DNA of 64,000 nucleotides from Ahaetulla prasina (GCF_028640845.1 NC_080546.1:29099020-29163019); one strand, 5' to 3'. Counted from the stretch's first letter, positions 1 through 12,635 are shown. The notes: generated by a model not told the origin, from the sequence alone. Numbers and translations are program-made.

Positions 1-1119
1 ACAATGCAATAAAAAGATAGCAATAACCTTCACTGTAAATTCTAAATTCACCATCCTATAAAGAACACTGAATGCAGTGAGAAAGGATATAGTCAGATAC
101 TCCACAAGCAAGAAAGAACATTATTAGGAAGGTGGGGAAGAGAAATCTGGCTTTAGTTAGAAACAAATGCTTGTTAAGACTACCATGTATTTTCCCAAAG
201 ATACTGACAATCAATGGGCCATTATTCACAGTCCAAGAGCTATTTATAGTACTTCATTAGGTTAAACCGAATGGGCTATCCACTTGAATTCTCAGTATGA
301 TCAGTGGCAGGCAGCCTACTATGTTATGTCTGCTCCTGACATGAGAGGCTGTGCTGTTTGGAAGATATGGGTAATTTGCATATTAGAAGCATTTGTAATG
401 CTTTAGAAAAGATAGGCAGAGGAGCTTAGAATATTCTGATTTATGTAGGGTTTGGATAGAAAGAAAAAAATAAGATACATTTTCAAAATCAGTAAATTCT
501 TCATACGATTATTTCCAACTATCCCCACCCCCACTCTTCTAAAAGCTTTTTCAGTAAATGTAAATTTTTTACCAGATAAACAGAGAAAGAAGGAGAGAAG
601 ATGAGAGGATAGAAAATATAGTAAGCTATTTTACATTATCCGTAATAGAGTGCTGAATACTAATAATGAGAAGAGTCTCTATCAAGTTCAGAGATGAGAT
701 GGGAATTGGCATATCGGATTATCTGTGAAAATACCAAGTCATGAAATGCAATACAAAAACAGAAATTACATGTAACATGTATAGCAAATGGAGCCTGGAT
801 ATTTTGAAAGTTTCCTTTTTTTAGTTGGGGAACTTAAATTCATAGAAATACATTCTTTATGATTATTTAATATTATTAATTAATGTTGTTACTGATTATT
901 TAATACAATTGAATATTTTACATCTTACATGAAATTGTTAGGAATACTACAAATTCTTTAAGACACTAAAAATGATTGCAACGTAATGGAATAGATAGAA
1001 ATTTCAATATTCTAATTTTTGCTGAGCTTTGCATTTTATATCAACAATCAGGGTTGGGCTTTTTTCCTGTGACTGAGTTCAATCTATAAGAGAAAATGTT
1101 TTTTTTTCTTTCAAGAATA

Positions 1120-1330
1120 AATTTAACCTAACTAGTCTATGGAGATTCTCAGTCATCCAGCTCATTGTTATCCCCAAGCTGCTTTTTCGGGAGGCAACTG
1201 CACTTTCTTGTTTTTTCTTTTCTTTCTTCAGAGCTGAAAAAGCTTCTTGGATGAGGAGCAAAACATCTTCAAAAGAAAAAACAAGAAAGTCCAGTCGCCT
1301 CCCGAAAAAGCAGCTTGGGGATAACCTGAC
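1120..1330. repeat. Fold-back element with 28-bp arms
   Basis: The arms at 1168-1195 and 1297-1324 are reverse complements (TTATCCCCAAGCTGC... and ...GCAGCTTGGGGATAA), around a centre containing GAAGCTTCTTGGATGAG-like sequence. A related copy lies at about 50260-50872, in the opposite orientation at its outer edge. Class is unknown; it resembles a palindromic DNA element. Confidence 0.6.
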
Positions 1331-2032
1331 TAGGAAAATATTGTGGATACGATTATGGTTAAAAATATTATTGTAGACAATAATTGACAATTTATTATAT
1401 GTTAGATTAAAATTAGGAAAAGAATTTGGAGGCCTATTTAGTTTTATATTTGTTTCATGTTTTTTTGCCATTTTTTAATCTATCCTGTTACTTCTCTCCC
1501 TTTTTTCCCCTTTATTTTATTTTGTATTTTATTCTGTATTTAATGTTAGTTTATGAACTGCAATAAAGATACTTGAGGAAAAAAGAATATCTCTTAATTA
1601 TGCTATCCCACATATGGATAATTATAGACTCTAGGATAATTCAACCATGTTTTCTACTATAATTATTTTTTATTAAATATTTAATGTCAAATATTTATCC
1701 AAAAGTGATGACAGATGTATTTGGGTCACTGAATAGTCTAAGGTGGCTTTTTAATCACAACAAAATGTAATCAGCATTGTACTATGACATTCATTGGATT
1801 TACCTATTCCAAATGTTGGGAGCAATTCCTAATATCATTTTGCCTTTCAGTAACATAAATTCAAGGAATTCAAAATTTAATTGGATGTTCAATTTATACT
1901 CTACATCTGGCAACAAAAAAGAGGAGTAGGATTGTACATGAGTTATTAAAGCTACAACTTGCAACTGTTATAAATTAGGAAGGGGTGGAAGAAAGTCATG
2001 GTGATATATGAGGATTAAGTGGAAACAGAGAA
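1331..2032. other. No gene recognised
   Basis: AT-rich. A T-rich run ending in GCAATAAAGATACTTGAGG (about 1480-1580) could be an old LINE 3' end. Nothing else is seen; 1-1119 is equally featureless. Confidence 0.5.
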
Positions 2033-2571
2033 TGTTACACCATACCAGTGGATTCAAGAAAAGCAGGGTACTATGTCCCATGACAAAGTCAATGGACAGG
2101 TTCTGTCTCCGTCCTCACTCTGGAGTAACGAGCTGGCCTACAGCCAGTGAGTTCACAGCTCCTATCAGTCCTGGCCGAGAAAACACAGCTGCCTGCCAAA
2201 AAGTTCAAACAGATTAAGACTTCAGCTCACTTCGACACGGTTCAGCTAATTTGCTTCCCGTGGAACTGAGAGCAGTCCCAAAGCTCCTTATATATCCTTC
2301 CCTCTGATGACGCCGCTTCTCTAATCTTCTGAAGCGCGGTTCGATCCAGGCTTGATTAGTATGATTATCAGCTGCGTCTGTGGGCGTAGCCTGAGGAAGG
2401 GAGGAATCAGGGGATGTCGGCCTCATTACGTCCTCTGACTGGCCTGGTTCTGGCTCCTGGAGCCGGGCTAAAGGAATCGGTGCTTCTGAGGTAAGCCTTA
2501 CCGGCCCTTCCCCCTCACACTCGGAGTCACTTTCGGGCATGGGGCCAGGTTCGGGGGTTGGAGCCACAACA
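2033..2571 (-). mobile_element. Probable solo LTR related to the one at 57950
   Basis: Read on the minus strand it starts TGTTGTGG and ends GTGTAACA, the same terminal style as the solo LTR at 57950-58510. It carries an acidic, Pro/Glu-rich open frame (2214-2582, minus strand, beginning just outside the element) and a TATA-like GGATATATAAGG. Flanking 5-bp duplications are not recognisable, so it may be old or the edges may be slightly off. Confidence 0.5.
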
Positions 2572-3159
2572 GGACATGTCAATAGAATGTAAGATACAGT
2601 ATCTCTTCATGATCTCTTGCCTCTAAGTTACTCAATGTTATTTGCGTAAACATGGATTGTACTAATCAGTGAAAAACAAAAAAAAACTATGGAAGAACTT
2701 GCATAGTCCTGATCTTCTGTGCTAATTAATGGTTTTATTCTGAATATTAAGCTGCAGAGTCCATATTAATTTACATACATAAGACTTTGCTAATGTACAG
2801 TATAATGAGTTTATATGATCTTGTATATTAATGTCAATATTCCAAATTTTGTCAAGTGAAAAATTAGTTATTAAAATGGAGGTCCCACAATTTTTCATGC
2901 TAGAGAAAAGGCATGCTCACAGTTGCACCTTATTTACTATCTCCAACCAAAATATGAGGAGACAGAGGCTGCAACAAGTGATGAAATAGTTAGGAAGCAA
3001 CAAAACAAACAGATTGTAAGCTTAGGCTCAGCCCTCTGTAAGTTCTTCAATATTAAATCTATCTCCTTCCTTATTTAAAGTGTCTGAGTTGCAAAACACT
3101 TACACTGCTCCAAAGGCCTCATTAGAAATTCTACTTTTTAAAAGATTCAGCAAGATAAT

Positions 3160-3566
3160 AAAAAAATGGCCTCCCCCAAGCTCTGGAGGCCTTCCAGAGG
3201 CCGGAAACGGACTTCCAGTACTTCTGGTAGGCCCATTTTTCACCCTCACCAGACTCCGGAGGCTTTCCTTGAGCCTCTGGGAGGATGAAAATGACCTCCC
3301 CCTGGCTCGGAGGATCTCCGGAGGCCAGAAATCGTCCCATTTTTTGACTTCTGGTACTTCCGGGAGGCCTGTTTTTCGTCCACCCAGAGGCTTAGCATGG
3401 GCCCTGCACTTAACTGGCATCCAAAGCAGGCTGCATGGAGACTCCTGGAAGGGGCAGAGTGGAATGGGCAGGGTCAGCCAGTCCTTGCAACTGCTGGTTT
3501 GGTGAACCAGATTAAAATTAATATCTGATTCATGCGAACCAATCAAAACCGGCTGAATCCCACCCC

Positions 3567-3568
<2 letters not shown>
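3160..3568. mobile_element. hAT-type nonautonomous element, left edge uncertain
   Basis: The right end GGCTGAATCCCACCCCTG matches the ends of the CAGTGGTGGGATTC family found many times in this window. The interior is a GC-rich run of related 'cttccGGagg'-type motifs. The left terminus and target duplication were not identified. Confidence 0.4.

Positions 3569-3611
<43 letters not shown>
3569..3611. repeat. (TG)n microsatellite
   Basis: About 20 TG units follow directly after a hAT-type end, then a TATACACATATACATA-like decay. Confidence 0.95.
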
Positions 3612-3614
<3 letters not shown>

Positions 3615-4163
3615 CACATATACATACAAGCATTAAATGCTTGTATAAAAAGCATAAAAATACGGCACATATTTTTTTTAATTTACCTTATTTTGTATCT
3701 ATTTCTGACCTCCTGTAGACATATAGTTATAAGGCATACCTGTAAACGTAATATCATCAAAATGTAAAAAAAAAAAAGAAACTAATACTGCTATTCCAAT
3801 TGTTTGATTTTAAAATATAAACAGAAATTGAGGTTGGAAGCAGATAAACAGTATTGTTTTACCAAGTCTATTATCTGATGCCATCTGACCATATCCTCTA
3901 ATATCAGAACTGGGTTTTTTCCAGATGCAGCTTAAAGTATGATAGGTTGAGTTATCCATTAATCAGATGACACCACAAATGGATGAATACCACAGCAGGT
4001 TTTCCCAGAATATACCTGAGCCAGTTGCAAACACTCCGCTAATCAGCAGCAAATGCCATTGAAAGACCTTCTGTTCCAATAAACAGTCTGGTGAGCATTT
4101 ATTGGCTGGCGGTTTTATGAGCTTCACTGTTGGCTAAAAAACGCAGTTGCTGATTGGCTATCA

Positions 4164-4356
4164 CCGTGATGATATGGCACGTGTGCCAGAGTCGGCATGC
4201 AGAGCCCTCTCTGTGGGCATGCATGCCATTGCCAGTTGCTCTTTGGAGCGCTAGAAATCCAAAGACCAGCTGCCACCTGATTTTCGGATTTCTGGTGCGC
4301 ATGCCCACATGCATTCAAGTTTGGGCCCTCAGTGCCAAAAAGGTTCGCCATCACTG
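4164..4356. mobile_element. hAT-type nonautonomous element
   Basis: The ends CCGTGATGATATGGCAC and GTTCGCCATCACTG are imperfect inverted repeats. Flanks GGCTATCA and GACTATCA match 7 of 8. Confidence 0.65.
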
Positions 4357-4548
4357 GACTATCAAAACTTGCACAGTTTAAATTTTTTTAAAAAACCACA
4401 AATCAAAAACAGAAAGAAATCAAGAATACTGATCCAGTTACAGAAGCCTATTTATTTAGCATCACTTCACTTGTCCCTGTCCCCAAAATAGTAAATAATA
4501 CCTAGCCACCCTAATGTCCTTCTGGGCTGACCAGTCAGTAGCTATATA

Positions 4549-4932
4549 CTAGTGATGATGAACCTTTTCAGCACCAAGCGCACATGCACGCTTATATGGG
4601 CTGCAACCTGGAAGAGGAGCTGCCCAGGACGATACGTGCACCTAAAAATGAACTTCTGGTTACCAGTGCTCGCATGCGCACTGGCCAGCTAGCCTTCTGT
4701 TTTTTGTGAGCATGTGTGCGTGACAATCAGCTGGCCGACGCGGATGATCAGGCAGGAAAACAGAAGACCAGCTCTTCTAATTTCAGGCACTGCCGCATGC
4801 ATGAAGGCCAGTTGATCATCATGCGCACATGCACACCAGAAACCTGGAAGAGGAATGGATGATGCTGCGCGTGCCAGGTTACATGACTCCATGAGTCAAT
4901 TTGGGCACACATGCCATAGGTTCACCATCGTG
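4549..4932. mobile_element. hAT-type nonautonomous element, same terminal family as 4164
   Basis: The ends ...AGTGATGATGAACC and GGTTCACCATCGTG are inverted. Flanks GCTATATA and GCTACATA match 7 of 8. The interior is rich in CGCATGCGC-like alternating motifs. Confidence 0.65.
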
Positions 4933-5154
4933 GCTACATACTGTAGGCACTGAGACACAAACTTTCTTAATACGCACTGAATATTCAGAGCCTCATCAAA
5001 ACCATTTCACTTAAACATGAAGGAAAAAAGGGTGTATGCTTGATGTTTTCCCACCATATTCTAGTTGTATATTTGCTTAAGGCCAGTCAGTGCAAATCTA
5101 GACATGACATTAATTTTATAAATGCAGGTGATGAATACTTTTTTTGTGCATTTA

Positions 5155-5660
5155 CCATATTTTTCAGCGTATAAGACGCACTTTTTTCCCACCTAAAAGG
5201 GGGTGAAAATTTGGGTGTGTCTTATACATTGAATGTAGCCCCTCCCACCCACTGGCTCCCATCCTTTGGCCTTTCCCTCCCAGCAATTTACCTCTGCAGC
5301 AAGCAGCAAGAAGAAACAGCCCATTTCAGCTTCAACACAGCCTAATTAGCACAAGTTGATTGTCCATTGGATTGGCCTCCCAACTCTCAGCTGTTTCAGG
5401 CTGCAGGGATTGCCATTGCCTATTGCTGCACGGGCCTCTGCTGCTTGGTCCAAGGAGGTGAATTGCTGGGAGCAGATTTTTTTTCCTTGTGCTAATCAAG
5501 CTATGCTGAAAACAAAAATGAAGGTAAAGGCTGTTTGCTGTTTGCTGCAAGGAAGGAAAATTGCTGGGAAGCAGAGGCAGATTTCTTTTTCTTGTTTTCC
5601 TCACCAAAAAAGGTAGGTGTGTCTTATAGTCTGGTGCATTTTATACTCCGAAAAATATGG
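5155..5660. mobile_element. Mariner-like nonautonomous element (TA-flanked)
   Basis: TA|CCATATTTTTC at the left and GAAAAATATGG|TA at the right form inverted termini with a TA duplication. Just inside are inverted ATAAGACGCAC-like and GTGTCTTATA-like blocks. No transposase frame is present. Confidence 0.7.
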
Positions 5661-6418
5661 TAATTGACACTTGAAGGGAAACCAAATCAGCCTCGGAATT
5701 GCAGAGGTTGAAGGAGGTGCTTAAGTTATTCTCAGCCTAGCATTCCCAGCCCAGAAATCATCTCTCTGAAGTTCATATTTGCATTTCAAGGGGAGCTCCC
5801 ACTGGGGCCCAGTAAGGCTTTAGAGCAACTTATCCAGCTGATCTATAATTTGTTCTAAATCTTTAATTTGTTCTAAATTCATATTAACATTTCCCTTGAA
5901 AACTATCACTGTTGGAAATTTTGTTCTAGAAGTAGCATTTCACATGGTGTTTTTTAAAACAATTGGATTTTTTAAATTGGATTTTTTTTAATTTTTATCT
6001 AATTTATTTTAATAAAATGCTTCTGGAGTAAAAATCTATCTAAAGATAGTTTTCTATTTAAAATACATCAATAATTTAGTTTATTCAGCATGAAATGGAG
6101 CTTAATTATGTAGCATGAGGCTGTATATTCTGCAATATTTACATTTTTGGTAAACTCATTCAATGAATCTCCAAGCTGAGATAACATGCACTGCATTGAT
6201 GCATTCACACAATTTCTCAGTAACCATGACACAAATCATAAAACAACGTTCAGGAATATTCCTTTATCTCATTGTTTTGCAAATCTATGTACACTACAAA
6301 CTCTATGATTGTTTGAAGAAAAATGCATCTATACCACCAGGCTCTAAATGTGAGGAGGAAGGGCAAGCAGTAAAAATGAAAGTGAAACTTTCTAAACAGA
6401 TTATAAATATAATATTAA

Positions 6419-6613
6419 AGAGCACCTGTCATTTCAGATCCATCATAGCAGCGCCTGTTAATGGGCATCCACTCACTTCCTGCCTGCCACGCCCCTCACC
6501 TTGATGTGTCACCGCCATGTCGCCAGCCGTCCCATTAAAGTGAATAGGACTGTTGGTGAGTCAATAGCGGGTCAGAGAAGGAGCCACTGCGGGACAGAGA
6601 TGGCAGTTGCTCT
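6419..6613. mobile_element. piggyBac-like MITE (TTAA-flanked)
   Basis: TTAA|AGAGCACCTGTCAT and ATGGCAGTTGCTCT|TTAA give inverted ends matching 12 of 14, with TTAA at both junctions, in a 195-bp element without coding capacity. Confidence 0.6.
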
Positions 6614-8024
6614 TTAAAAATTACAATTTAAATCGAGTTGATTTAAATCAAATCCAGCCTGCAGCAAACAAAAAGTTTCTAATGTCATTTATTTCATTAT
6701 TAGCTTGAATCCAACTAAGCTGGTTCCAAGATTCAAGAGAAGCTTTTTTGTGGGTTTGGAATCTATTCAATTTCACAAGCCAAATAAAACATGAATGAAG
6801 GGGATAGGTTGTTTCAGATGTCATCATGAAACAATTCAGAGAGGGGTGAGGAGGAGGTGCTCCTACAAGTCTTCTGGATTAAAGTTCATAGACATAGAGT
6901 ATAAGCTTTTAAATAAAAAAAGTGCTGAAATTCCTGTTGCGTTTTCTTTCAGCAATTTTTTGAGAAAGTGGTTTTTCAACCATTACGACAACCAAGAAAA
7001 AATTCACTCCAGGCATTGTTGAAATATGCCATCAGAAGTAAGCTCACAAATCTCATTAAGATTTACAACTGATATATTAAAGTAAAGAGGCAGGAGGAAG
7101 ACTATTAATGAAATATATATTATTTCAATACTCTTGTTTATTGTCTTCATTTAAAAAAATAGTCCCAGATGTTCTATGGTCTTGAAAAAGTTAAGACATC
7201 CATTAGTGCTCTGAACTGCTTAAATTACTTAAAATCAGTAGCACATTTTATTCATTTGAGAGAGGGAAGAATTTAAAAGTTACAGCTCTGTTTACACAGC
7301 ACATTATAACAAAATAGAAAACTACATTATGGCTTATCGTATTATGTGAAATCAGTTTCTAAATCCAATTTTTGAAAACTGGACTTTGAGTGATCGAGCA
7401 AATGCACATTAAAATATCTTTCATATTATATCAATTTTAAAAATATATTTCTAGAAGTCTATACCTGACTTGTGTAATTCTGATTTAAAATATTAACGAC
7501 AAATGAATTTTAAGCATATACACTATTGTTCAACTGTTTATACATTTTCTGATATCAGAAATTACGTTTCTTGTTGAATGAGACTGATAAAAATAGAAAA
7601 CACTATTTTAAATAGACAGTTTTATAGAACTGTAATCATTCAAGTTAAACAACTTCCAGCATTATTGCCTATAAATGACAACAATGAACCACAGTTAAAA
7701 ATTAAAACTGAAACTTTCAATTAAATCTTCTTTTAAGGTTCTTCTAAGATTACCCCAACACATGGCAAGTATAACCAAAAGATTTTTATCTTAACCAATA
7801 AAACAAATTTATTCCTACTGTGAAGGAAAGAATCAGTACCCTTAAATTAATAGTGGCTACAGACTACTCTGCTGTACATCAACAGACATATGTATTAATA
7901 AATTATTTAAATACTGACAAAAACCCTCACAATTTTTAAAAGTATTATGCCTTAATAAATAACAACAGGGAAATAGTAATGAAACAACTCTGCTACTAAC
8001 AAAATGGCAGTGTCCCATTCCTTT
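6614..8024. other. AT-rich intronic sequence, nothing recognised
   Basis: No splice-bounded frame or repeat ends were seen. The same holds for 5670-6410, except short ATTTAAATC palindromic tracts near 6635-6655. Confidence 0.5.
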
Positions 8025-8032
8025 CATTATAC

Positions 8033-8799
8033 CAGCGGTCACCAACTGGTGGTCCGTGGACCACTGGTGGTCCGTGAGAAAATTTTGGTGGTCCGCAGAA
8101 AAATTATTTGCATTTTTTAATATTGCACTAAATTAATTTTCCTTAAAACTACGGCCCCTGGCCGAATACGTGCAATGAATATTTGTGTTGCTACAGAGAG
8201 TCTCCCCCTTTGGGGTCTTTTTGTGCGGATCAGAGGGGGGCAGAAATTCCGACTCAGGGTCTGCTTCAGCCTTTTGGTGCAGGGCTTTGGGCAAAGGCTG
8301 GAGGGAAGTGCTGCTGGTAGCGAAGAGCCAGAGGGCCTTGTTCCAGTGGGACCGCCTCATGGCCTGGAACTGGCTGACCATCTCAGCCCGCTGAGCCCCA
8401 GGCACCAGTACCTGGCCTTGCACTCCTCCAGCTCTTTCCTCTGCTTGGAAAGCTTATGCTCGTAGTCCTCAGTGAGGTGCTTTTGCTGAGCCTCCTTCTC
8501 GGTCAGATCCAATTTGAACTGAGCTGTTTTGCCAATTCTTTCTCATGGTGGCTGCTTAGGGCCCCAACTGCTTCCTGTTGGGCCCTAAGAAGCCCGGCCG
8601 GGCAGGCAAGGAGTAGCGAGTAGAGGATGGCAAGGCACCCCTCGATGTGAATGACATTGAGTTTCCCAGGCCCACCCAGTCACATGACCACCTTGCCACA
8701 CTAACTCAGCCGGTCATTAGGCAGATCATATTAGTAGTCCACAGGATTTAAAATTATGGATTTAGTGGTCCCTGAGGATTGAAATGTTGGTGAAGCCCG
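8033..8799. mobile_element. hAT-type element carrying a captured coding fragment
   Basis: Perfect 8-bp duplications CATTATAC at 8025-8032 and 8800-8807 bracket ends CAGCGGTCACCAAC and GTTGGTGAAGCCCG, which are inverted and share TCACCAAC. No transposase is visible. The interior contains a coiled-coil-like coding stretch on the minus strand, listed separately, and a hairpin at about 8557-8588 (TTAGGGCCC/GGGCCCTAA). Confidence 0.8.
8190..8552 (-). pseudogene. Captured fragment of a coiled-coil host gene (retrocopy-like)
   Basis: On the minus strand the translation reads like a heptad-rich coiled coil: QFKLDLTEKEAQQ, then EDYEHKLSKQRKELEECKAR, then, after a small frame disturbance, AQRAEMVSQFQAM and a Ser/Pro-rich tail ending near KKTPKGETL. 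Codon-like conservation over about 115 codons, with one or two frame changes and no introns, suggests host mRNA-derived or multi-exon-fused sequence. I do not recognise the parent gene. It lies wholly inside the hAT-type element at 8033-8799, so it probably travelled with the transposon. Chance coding similarity is unlikely given the charged heptads, but the donor must be found by search. Confidence 0.6.
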
Positions 8800-9273
8800 C
8801 ATTATACTATCAACTCCTCTTTTGCAGCATCTCTGTCTGGCTTTAGTCATGATATAGTATAAAATCCTGCTGATATCAATTTCTAGACTCTTTTAATCCA
8901 CGAAATTGATTTTGTTCTCTTAATAGTAATGCCTTAGGAAGCAATCTTGATGAAACCTGAGAAATTAGAAATAGTTTGGTATAGAACTGAATTGTCAACA
9001 TTATATCCCTTTATATGTTCCCGTTAAATACTGTGCCCTAACCTGCCTAATCATTAACAATTAAATGAATGCTGTGGTACTTAAAAAAGTGATGCCTTTG
9101 GAGGAATTTAGAAAGTTTTGCTGACTTTGTTCCTTTTTATTTGGATTTCTCTTCCTTCCCTTGTGCTTTTTTTCTCAACTAAACAACATTATGCCACCTT
9201 GTTCTTCTCTAGTTACTAAGACCCAATACTTCTTTTTCTAAGCTTTATAAACCTCTAGGAATAACTCACTGAT

Positions 9274-10002
9274 TCAGGAGGTGAATATCCTGGAGTGCTC
9301 CAGAAACTGCATTTGGTCCTTATACCATGCCCCACCACCTCTCATACTATGCCATTCTGGGATCAGTTCCTGAAAGTATAGTAAATTCTCCAAAGTGCAA
9401 ATGTTTTGGGTTCGCCTAGGCACAGTATCCCAAATCTTCAGGTTTTGTACATCTCTAAAAATATCTACTAGCTCCACTCCATTCTTTTAGCTCATCTTCA
9501 GGTTTCCTGACCATCTCTTTCCTTTCCTCATTTAACTGAGGAACTGCTGTTTTCTTTTATAATAGTTTCCTCTTCCACCTCTCATTTAGCTCACTTTTCT
9601 GTATAATTTATCATTCCTGGGGCCTCTTCAGTTCCTCCCAATTATATGCCATACCTGTTTTGTGTTTAGTATAATTTTTATATACCATCTTCCAAGTTTT
9701 CCATGGTCTTTTTAAATTTTTATTTTATTAGACAATATGTTTTTGGTATAAAATGCTCCAATTTGCAGAAGTAGATATTCTATCATGATTGAAAGGCTGA
9801 GTTTATACCTCACTCTATCTGTAAGGATTATGTCAAAGGCTGGCTTTAAGTCAATAACGGTAGCATACAGTTTCTGTTTAGTTGGGTTAGGCTCCCTCCC
9901 TTCCTGTGAAAAGGGACAATAATAGCTAAGTCCTACACTGGGAACACAGTCTGTTTTGTGTATGTATTTAAAAAGGGCTGCCAAGAGCTGAATCCAATTC
10001 AA
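9274..10002 (-). pseudogene. Decayed LINE reverse-transcriptase fragment
   Basis: Two minus-strand frames are open here. The one at 9712-10002 contains KLYATVIDLKPAFDII, which resembles the reverse transcriptase motif A region (family pattern F-I-D-L-x-x-A-F-D). The clade is unclear and no YADD motif was found, so it is old and truncated. Confidence 0.4.
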
Positions 10003-10800
10003 CCAGACTTCCTTTTAACCAATTCAGAGAAGCATATGATTTCCACCCAGGATACTTCCATCTTTAATTGACATCAGTTCACATCAGTTTATGAAGTATC
10101 CATTCAGGCAGCAAATCAAATATTATCCAGAAATCAATCCAGGATTCAGTTTCAATAGATAAAACTTGAAAGAATTCTTTCTCCAAACTATTGATGACAA
10201 CTTAATCTTAGTCCTACAACTTCACCATCAAACATTAGGCATTTATGATTTTTTTTCTTCCATGATCAGCTAACAGTTTTTGACACTTATATTTCATGGT
10301 TGAGTTTCCACTTCATGCTAAGCCTTTATTTATTTTGCCTTATTCAAATCAGTTCTACTCTGAGTGGCTTATATAGTCTGCAATGTTACCACTGGGTTAA
10401 GGATTATATCATTAAAATGAGCAACAGTCCTTCACTATGGTACCAGCTGTCCCAAACAAGGGCATCAGGAAGAGCGATCCCCCTCCAGGATCACTGAAGA
10501 TGACATTTTCTAAAAATTGAAACTCACAGAAAACCCCACTTCCCAATTTCACCAAATGTTTACTTGGAACACACCATCTGGAAGATACCCAAGCCCTGAG
10601 CCATCAAGGACTTAAAGAACCAACATATTTTATCTGATTGGTTAGGCCTATGCTTAGAGCAATTAATGAATCCAACTATTGTAAAATTTACAATGAGTTA
10701 ATTGTAGTATAATTAGAATATGTGTAATATTAGTGTAATATGAATCAGGCTTAGATGGCTGGTTTAAAAAGCCACGGTAAAAATAAACCATGGTTTAGAA

Positions 10801-11159
10801 CCATGATGGCAAATCTAGGGCATGCGTGTCAGAGATGGCACGCCGCGCCCTCTCTGATAGCACATGAGCCATTGCTCCATTTCAGCTCCGCTGTGCATGC
10901 AAGTGTGCCTCCCACCAACCAGCTTGTCTTCGGCCCTCTGCCGCACGTGCGCAGGGGTCATGGCATGTATGAGAGGGTTCACGTGCATGTGGGGGGGGAG
11001 CATGTGGGGAGCCACACACGCATGTTCAGGGGACAAGGGGCTTGCGCGTGCATGTGAAAGTGGGCACATGCGGGGGGCGCATGTACATTGCATTTTGGAG
11101 GTTTCTACGCACATGCGTGCGCTTTGGGCACTCAATCCAGAAAAGGTTAGTCATCATTG
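10801..11159. mobile_element. hAT-type nonautonomous element with perfect target duplication
   Basis: GTTTAGAA at 10793-10800 and 11160-11167 flanks ends CCATGATGGCAAAT and TAGTCATCATTG. The interior is rich in GCATG/CATGCG alternation, as in the 4164 and 4549 copies. Confidence 0.75.
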
Positions 11160-11167
11160 GTTTAGAA

Positions 11168-12268
11168 TGTTTGGAATCAAAACATATTGGACCTTAAACT
11201 CTAGAGCTCCAGTTATCTTTAACCTCCCCCCACTTCCATCTTTTATTCTATATTTACAACTTCGTTCATTTCCCCTTTCGTTCTTTATGAATGGCATTTT
11301 AGAAATGAATATACATGTGCTGTCACCTTTCTTTTTAGTCCCCAAATCAGAAATTATTGTAAATATAGAATTTTATTAAAGTTTATGACAAGTTTTTTAA
11401 AATACTATAGTGGTTATACAGATCGCTTTTTCAACAGCAGCATTATCCTTGACTCTAAAATGAATATTTTGAAAAGTTACAGAAACTTTGAATAACCATA
11501 TAACATTCCACTCTTGACAGACTATAAAAGCTGTCTGTAAAGCTACTATGTGGTCACATAGTGAACTTCAGTACTTGCTGCAGGATGACTCACTCTGTAT
11601 TTGAGGGTTTAAATCTTCTGAAATTGTCTGTAAACCTCAAGAAACCATAATGTCTGCATATTTTCTGCCCCAGCCTTCTGGTCTATATAAAGGAATAATT
11701 ATTTCATTAAATACAAGATGAGTTATTTGCATAACTATTTGAATAGAAATCGGGAAGTATTCAGTTAATAGGTTCAGTACCACCAGAAATAGTTCTTAGA
11801 ATGTAATAATTTCATTTAAAAGAGAGAGTTGAGTCCAAGGCCTTGACTTTAGCAAGATTAGTACACTGGTATTAACTAGTATGTGTTTTCACATTTGTGA
11901 TATTACCCTACCTTAAATTACGTTTCTATTTTTTTTAAGATGAATTCAACTAAGGCTGAGAATACGATCCTAAGTAAGTTTTGTACAGAGTAAATCCTAG
12001 TGAAACGATAATGCATCAAACTGGCATTAAAATCTAATCCTGCTTTCATTTTTGTCAGTGAAGTTTTCTGCTGAGAAAATATATGTAGAATATAAGATTA
12101 TGACCTATAATCTTAATTCAAGTAGTATCTTCCTAAATTATGACCAAACTGAGAAAAGAAAATTGCCTTCTTTAAATCTAAAGATTTTGTACTTAACATC
12201 TACATATCAGAAAGAAAGACATTTCCCTGACTGCTTCTGCTTGGATTGCAATAGTTATGGATTCAGTA
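11168..12268. other. AT-rich intronic sequence, nothing recognised
   Basis: Also applies to 8808-9273, 10003-10792, 12298-12635, 12896-13345 and 13613-14110: no repeat termini, coding bias or RNA gene recognised. Confidence 0.5.
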
Positions 12269-12297
12269 TATGTGTGTTTGTGTGTGTGTGTGTGTGT
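12269..12297. repeat. (TG)n microsatellite
   Basis: Interrupted TG run in intron 2. Confidence 0.85.
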
Positions 12298-12635
12298 TGC
12301 ATTCATAAACAAATTTACTATAAGTCATCTGTGAATAAGGGGGCCTGCTAAAGGGCTAACAACCCTAGCAACACTTCTAAATATTAAGTCCAATGATAAC
12401 TCTTAATTATATAACATCCATTAGAACCAACATGATTACATTTGTACTAATAATCTTACGAGGGGAAAGGACAACAGCAACAGTCCAAGTAAGTGAATTA
12501 CCAACAGTCACAATCTGCATTGTGAACACCGCAGCACTTTAATAATATAATAGACAGTACTATCAGAAATTCCCCAAATGAATATAAGTTAGCAAGTTAC
12601 AAAGACGATATGCTTATCATCAACACAATCATATA

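Noticed and set aside
2214..2582. 122-codon acidic frame on the minus strand as a host gene
   Set aside because: Its body lies within an LTR-like element with TGTTGTGG...GTAACA ends; more likely element-derived.
3080..3633. 141- and 177-codon frames on opposite strands
   Set aside because: They lie in a hAT-like repeat and a (TG)n tract; the minus-strand start is in His-Thr repeats from the microsatellite.
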